Positions 61,303 to 64,000 of a stretch of DNA of 64,000 nt are shown piece by piece. Position numbers and translations under genes: made by a program. The notes under the pieces were generated by a model that did no database searches, was not told the origin of the DNA, and saw nothing but the letters and a program-made list of their open reading frames with translations. The stretch covers positions 10,570 through 74,569 of the forward strand of contig CAYPXR010000093.1 of NCBI GenBank assembly GCA_964414585.1, in the 5' to 3' direction. The number at the start of each line of letters is the position of its first letter. Positions within the stretch are counted from its first letter, which is position 1. This DNA comes from DATEMU01 sp964414585. Its GTDB lineage: Bacteria; Planctomycetota; Phycisphaerae; UBA1845; UTPLA1.

Positions 61303-63225
61303 ATGTCAAAGATCATCGGAATTGACCTGGGAACGACGAACTCGGTCGTGGCCGTCATGGAAGGCGGGCAGCCCAAGGTACTGACCAACGCCATGGGCGC
61401 GCGGACCACGCCGTCCGTCGTCGGCTTCACGGATAAAGGCGAGCGGCTCGTCGGCCAGATCGCCAAGCACCAGCAAGTCACCAACCCGCGCAACACCGTC
61501 TTCTCCATCAAGCGCTTCATGGGCCGCCGCCACAGCGAAGTCGGCTCGGAAGAAAAGCTCGTTCCCTACGAAGTCGTCGGCGGCTCCGAAGAACTCGTCA
61601 AGGTCAAGGTTCGCGACAAGGAATTCACCCCGCCGGAAGTCTCCGCGATGGTCCTCCAGGATCTCAAGAAGACCGCGGAAGACTATCTTGGCGAGAAAGT
61701 CACCGCGGCGGTCATCACCGTCCCGGCCTACTTCAACGACTCGCAGCGCAAGGCGACGCAGGAAGCGGGCATCATCGCCGGCTTCGACGTTAAGCGCGTC
61801 CTGCCCGAGCCGACGGCCGCGGCCCTCGCCTACGGCATGGACAAGAAAAAGGGCGGCAAGATCGCCGTCTTCGACCTGGGCGGCGGCACCTTCGACATCT
61901 CCATCCTCGACGTCGGTGAAGGCGTCTTCGAAACGCTTTCCATCAACGGCGACACCCATCTGGGCGGTGATGATTATGACCAGGTGCTCATCGATTACGT
62001 CGCCGAGGAGTTTCGCAAGCAGTACGGCGTCGATCTCCGCAAGGACCCCATGGCCCATCAGCGCCTCAAGGAAGGCTGCGAAAAGGCCAAGTGCGAACTC
62101 TCCACCTCGATGGAGGCGACGATCAATCTGCCGTTCATCACCGCCGACGCGAGCGGCCCCAAGCACCTGAACCAGACGATCACCCGCGCAAAGTTCGAGC
62201 AGGTCACCGAGAAGCTGACCGAACGCTGCCGAGGACCGGTGCTTAAGGCGCTGTCCGACGCGAAGCTCTCGCCCAAGGACATCAACGAGTGCATTCTGGT
62301 CGGCGGTTCGACGCGCATGCCCGCCGTGCAGCGGATGTGCCAGGAAATCTTCGGCAAGGAGCCGAACAAGAGCGTCAACCCGGACGAGGCCGTCGGCATC
62401 GGCGCGGCCATCCAGGCCGGCATCATCGGCGGCGACGTGAAGGACATCCTCGTCCTCGACGTCACGCCGCTGTCGCTGGGCGTCGAGACGCTCGGCGGCG
62501 TCATGACGACGATGATTCCGCGCAACACGACGATCCCCACGAGCAAGAAAGAGGTCTATTCGACCGCCGCCGACAGCCAGAGCGAAGTGACGATCCACGT
62601 CCTGCAAGGCGAGCGGCAGATGGCCGTCGACAACCGCACGCTCGGCCGCTTCAACCTCGCCGGCATCCCGCCGGCCCCGCGCGGCGTGCCGCAGATCGAA
62701 GTGACCTTCGACATCGACGCCAACGGCATCCTCCACGTCTCCGCCAAGGACATGGGCACCGGAAAAGAGCAGAAGATCAAGATCGAAGGCTCGTCCGGTC
62801 TCTCCGAGGCGGAAGTCGAGAAGATGCGCAAGGAAGCCGAGTCCCACGCCGAGGACGACAAGAAGAAGCGCGAGCTGATCGACGCCAAGAACCAGGCCGA
62901 TCAGGTCGTCTACCAGACCGAAAAGACGCTCAAGGAGCACGGCGACAAGGTCCCGGCCGACGAGCGCGGCAAAGTGGAGCTGGCGATCAGCAACCTCAAG
63001 GATCGCATGAAGACCGACGACGGCCCGGCGATCAAGAAGGCGATCGAAAACGTAATGACGGCGAGCCAGGCCCTCGGCAAGATCATCTACGAAGAGGCCG
63101 CCAAAGCCGGCGGCGCCAGTGGTGCCGCACCCGGCGGCCCCGGTCCGACGCCCGGCCCCGGCGCAGCGCCGGCCGGCAAGAAGGACGATGACGTGATCGA
63201 TGCTGAGTTTGAGGTGAAGAAATAG
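61303..63225 (+). CDS. dnaK: Molecular chaperone DnaK (Hsp70)
   Basis: 640 aa. ATPase domain opens IIGIDLGTTNSVVAVMEGGQ; phosphate motifs FDLGGGTFDISILDVGEGVF and GGSTRMPAVQRMC; substrate-binding domain DVTPLSLGVETLGGVMTTMI; a C-terminal lid ends with a Gly/Pro-rich GGPGPTPGPGAAPA and the terminal DDDVIDAEFEVKK. Ribosome binding site AGAGGT. No grpE or dnaJ next to it. A sigma-54-type promoter lies upstream; no CIRCE was seen. Confidence 0.97.
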   Translation: MSKIIGIDLGTTNSVVAVMEGGQPKVLTNAMGARTTPSVVGFTDKGERLVGQIAKHQQVTNPRNTVFSIKRFMGRRHSEVGSEEKLVPYEVVGGSEELVKVKVRDKEFTPPEVSAMVLQDLKKTAEDYLGEKVTAAVITVPAYFNDSQRKATQEAGIIAGFDVKRVLPEPTAAALAYGMDKKKGGKIAVFDLGGGTFDISILDVGEGVFETLSINGDTHLGGDDYDQVLIDYVAEEFRKQYGVDLRKDPMAHQRLKEGCEKAKCELSTSMEATINLPFITADASGPKHLNQTITRAKFEQVTEKLTERCRGPVLKALSDAKLSPKDINECILVGGSTRMPAVQRMCQEIFGKEPNKSVNPDEAVGIGAAIQAGIIGGDVKDILVLDVTPLSLGVETLGGVMTTMIPRNTTIPTSKKEVYSTAADSQSEVTIHVLQGERQMAVDNRTLGRFNLAGIPPAPRGVPQIEVTFDIDANGILHVSAKDMGTGKEQKIKIEGSSGLSEAEVEKMRKEAESHAEDDKKKRELIDAKNQADQVVYQTEKTLKEHGDKVPADERGKVELAISNLKDRMKTDDGPAIKKAIENVMTASQALGKIIYEEAAKAGGASGAAPGGPGPTPGPGAAPAGKKDDDVIDAEFEVKK

Positions 63226-63236
63226 CGCCGCAATCA

Positions 63237-63260
63237 GAGCCGCGCGGCGCGAGCCCGCGG
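63237..63260. repeat. 24-nt repeat, copy 2
   Basis: Copy of the 53020-53043 repeat with one base change; 12 bp after the dnaK stop. Preceded by AATCA, which extends the CAGAGC wording seen in the repeat at 60905. Confidence 0.75.
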
Positions 63261-63351
63261 ACATGAATGTGGGTGCTCCATGAGATCGGGAATTGCCGCA
63301 GGTCCATTGGGCCGGGTCTTCAGCATTTGCGGCGTCACACTATGCTCGCGC

Positions 63352-63383
63352 TAAAGCCCCCGGCAAGCTTGCCGGGGGCTTTA
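63352..63383. repeat. Perfect 32-nt REP-type palindrome at the 3' end of the transposase gene
   Basis: TAAAGCCCCCGGCAAG followed by its exact reverse complement. It includes the transposase stop codon (minus strand) and lies after dnaK, so it may also be the dnaK terminator. The same element starts at 63973, and a variant is at 35030. Confidence 0.88.
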
Positions 63384-63935
63384 TTTTGACGGCGATCGTG
63401 TGCACTGCGGAATCGGATCGCGAAACGTCCATACCGCGGCGCCTTTCTTTCCATGTTTGACGATGTAGTTGAACGCGTTCATTTGATGCGCCCGATCGCG
63501 GATCGGCCAGGCGCGGCAGCCGGAAGCCCACACCCGCGCGTGCGGTTTGTCGCCGCGAAGGATCATCGACGAATGAAATTTGGCACGGCCCACCCAATGG
63601 CGGGGCCGATGATCGAGGAATCGGGCCACGAGATGGTAATGATGATCGTCAACCGCCAGAACGATCAATTCAATCTCTTCAGCAATCAGCTTCGCCGCCA
63701 TTTCCCGGCAGGCGATGCTGCGCTGTTTCACGTTGAATGATACCGGCGCGTCCTTCATCAATCGTTTGGAGCGTTCAAACACTTCCTTATCCCGCCCCGG
63801 CGGCGGCGGATGTCGATAATCTCCCTCGACGTGGTACTTGTGCCGGCGCGTTCGATAGCCGCGAGGATCGCCGGGGAGCCAGGTGCCGAAGGTATTTCCG
63901 TTGCAATGGTACCAATCGTTCCAGGCGGCGAGCAT
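63381..63935 (-). CDS. REP-associated tyrosine transposase (RAYT), Y1 HUH family
   Basis: 184 aa. HUH motif HHYH at 98-101 (VLAVDDHHYHLVARF) and catalytic Tyr157 in NAFNYIVKH identify an IS200/Y1-type single-strand transposase of the REP-associated class. The N-terminal FGTWLPGDPRGYRTRRHKYH is typical of planctomycete RAYTs. The gene is bordered by two identical palindromes. Its own mobilisation is not expected for RAYTs; it probably acts on REP elements (established for the family). Confidence 0.87.
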   Translation of the reverse strand: MLAAWNDWYHCNGNTFGTWLPGDPRGYRTRRHKYHVEGDYRHPPPPGRDKEVFERSKRLMKDAPVSFNVKQRSIACREMAAKLIAEEIELIVLAVDDHHYHLVARFLDHRPRHWVGRAKFHSSMILRGDKPHARVWASGCRAWPIRDRAHQMNAFNYIVKHGKKGAAVWTFRDPIPQCTRSPSK

Positions 63936-63972
63936 GGCGGCAGATTATCGCGCGTGGCAATGGATCGTCCAC

Positions 63973-64000
63973 TAAAGCCCCCGGCAAGCTTGCCGGGGGC
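63973..64000. repeat. REP-type palindrome at the 5' side of the transposase gene (truncated by window end)
   Basis: Identical to 63352-63383 as far as the window allows (28 of 32 nt), 37 bp upstream of the transposase ATG. Confidence 0.85.

Noticed and set aside
61306..63264. 652-codon minus-strand frame
   Set aside because: Antisense shadow of dnaK; low-complexity Arg/Gly/Leu composition.

Overview
The window is high-GC bacterial chromosome, most likely from the Planctomycetota (Phycisphaera-like or a related uncultured lineage). No 16S gene is present, so this rests on gene content. It has a secreted-domain kinase next to an ECF sigma factor, extracellular CHRD/dockerin and thrombospondin-type-3 proteins, a VPEP-tailed exported protein, a 'GYDL' zinc-ribbon membrane protein and tandem O-antigen-ligase/TPR proteins. 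I saw no rRNA, tRNA, CRISPR array or complete prophage.

Layout: 1-10.8 kb holds a partial PrcB-like lipoprotein (minus strand), then a plus-strand run: small TPR-like protein, miaB, a PilT-type ATPase, two tandem paralogous O-antigen ligase/TPR proteins and a secreted esterase. 11-15 kb is a minus-strand pyruvate dehydrogenase operon (E1alpha, E1beta, E2) followed by an unreported 36-aa membrane protein. 15-22 kb holds a Ser/Thr kinase with a duplicated ectodomain, an ECF sigma factor, an M23/propeller lipoprotein, an RDD protein and a lipoprotein. 22-31 kb is mixed: HEAT-like protein, MFS permease, thioredoxin-like ferredoxin, a candidate two-gene TA module, a chimeric gene remnant, a calcium-binding repeat protein, an M29 aminopeptidase and a DMT exporter. 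31-40 kb has a STAS-like protein, a large CHRD/dockerin protein, an ABC exporter with DUF1854, an ECF sigma/DUF4349 pair and hicBA. 40-50 kb holds guaA, an Rrf2 regulator, gltX and glnS, separated by small accessory genes: toxin-antitoxin pieces, lipoproteins and a selenoprotein. 50-64 kb has an M16 protease, a second PilT, a DUF5131/TcmP pair, ATP sulfurylase, aroB, an exported thioester-like protein, dnaK and a REP-associated transposase.

Most notable: the two reading frames at 45600-45881 and 45918-46271 are one gene. An in-frame TGA lies in a deiodinase-type FGSxTUPPF motif, with a hairpin of bacterial-SECIS geometry right after it, so this is very probably an iodothyronine-deiodinase-like selenoprotein. 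Also notable are a chimeric gene joining the start of the M29 aminopeptidase to the end of the ferredoxin, identical 32-nt palindromes flanking the REP-type transposase (third copy 28 kb away), and a near-consensus sigma-54 promoter upstream of dnaK.
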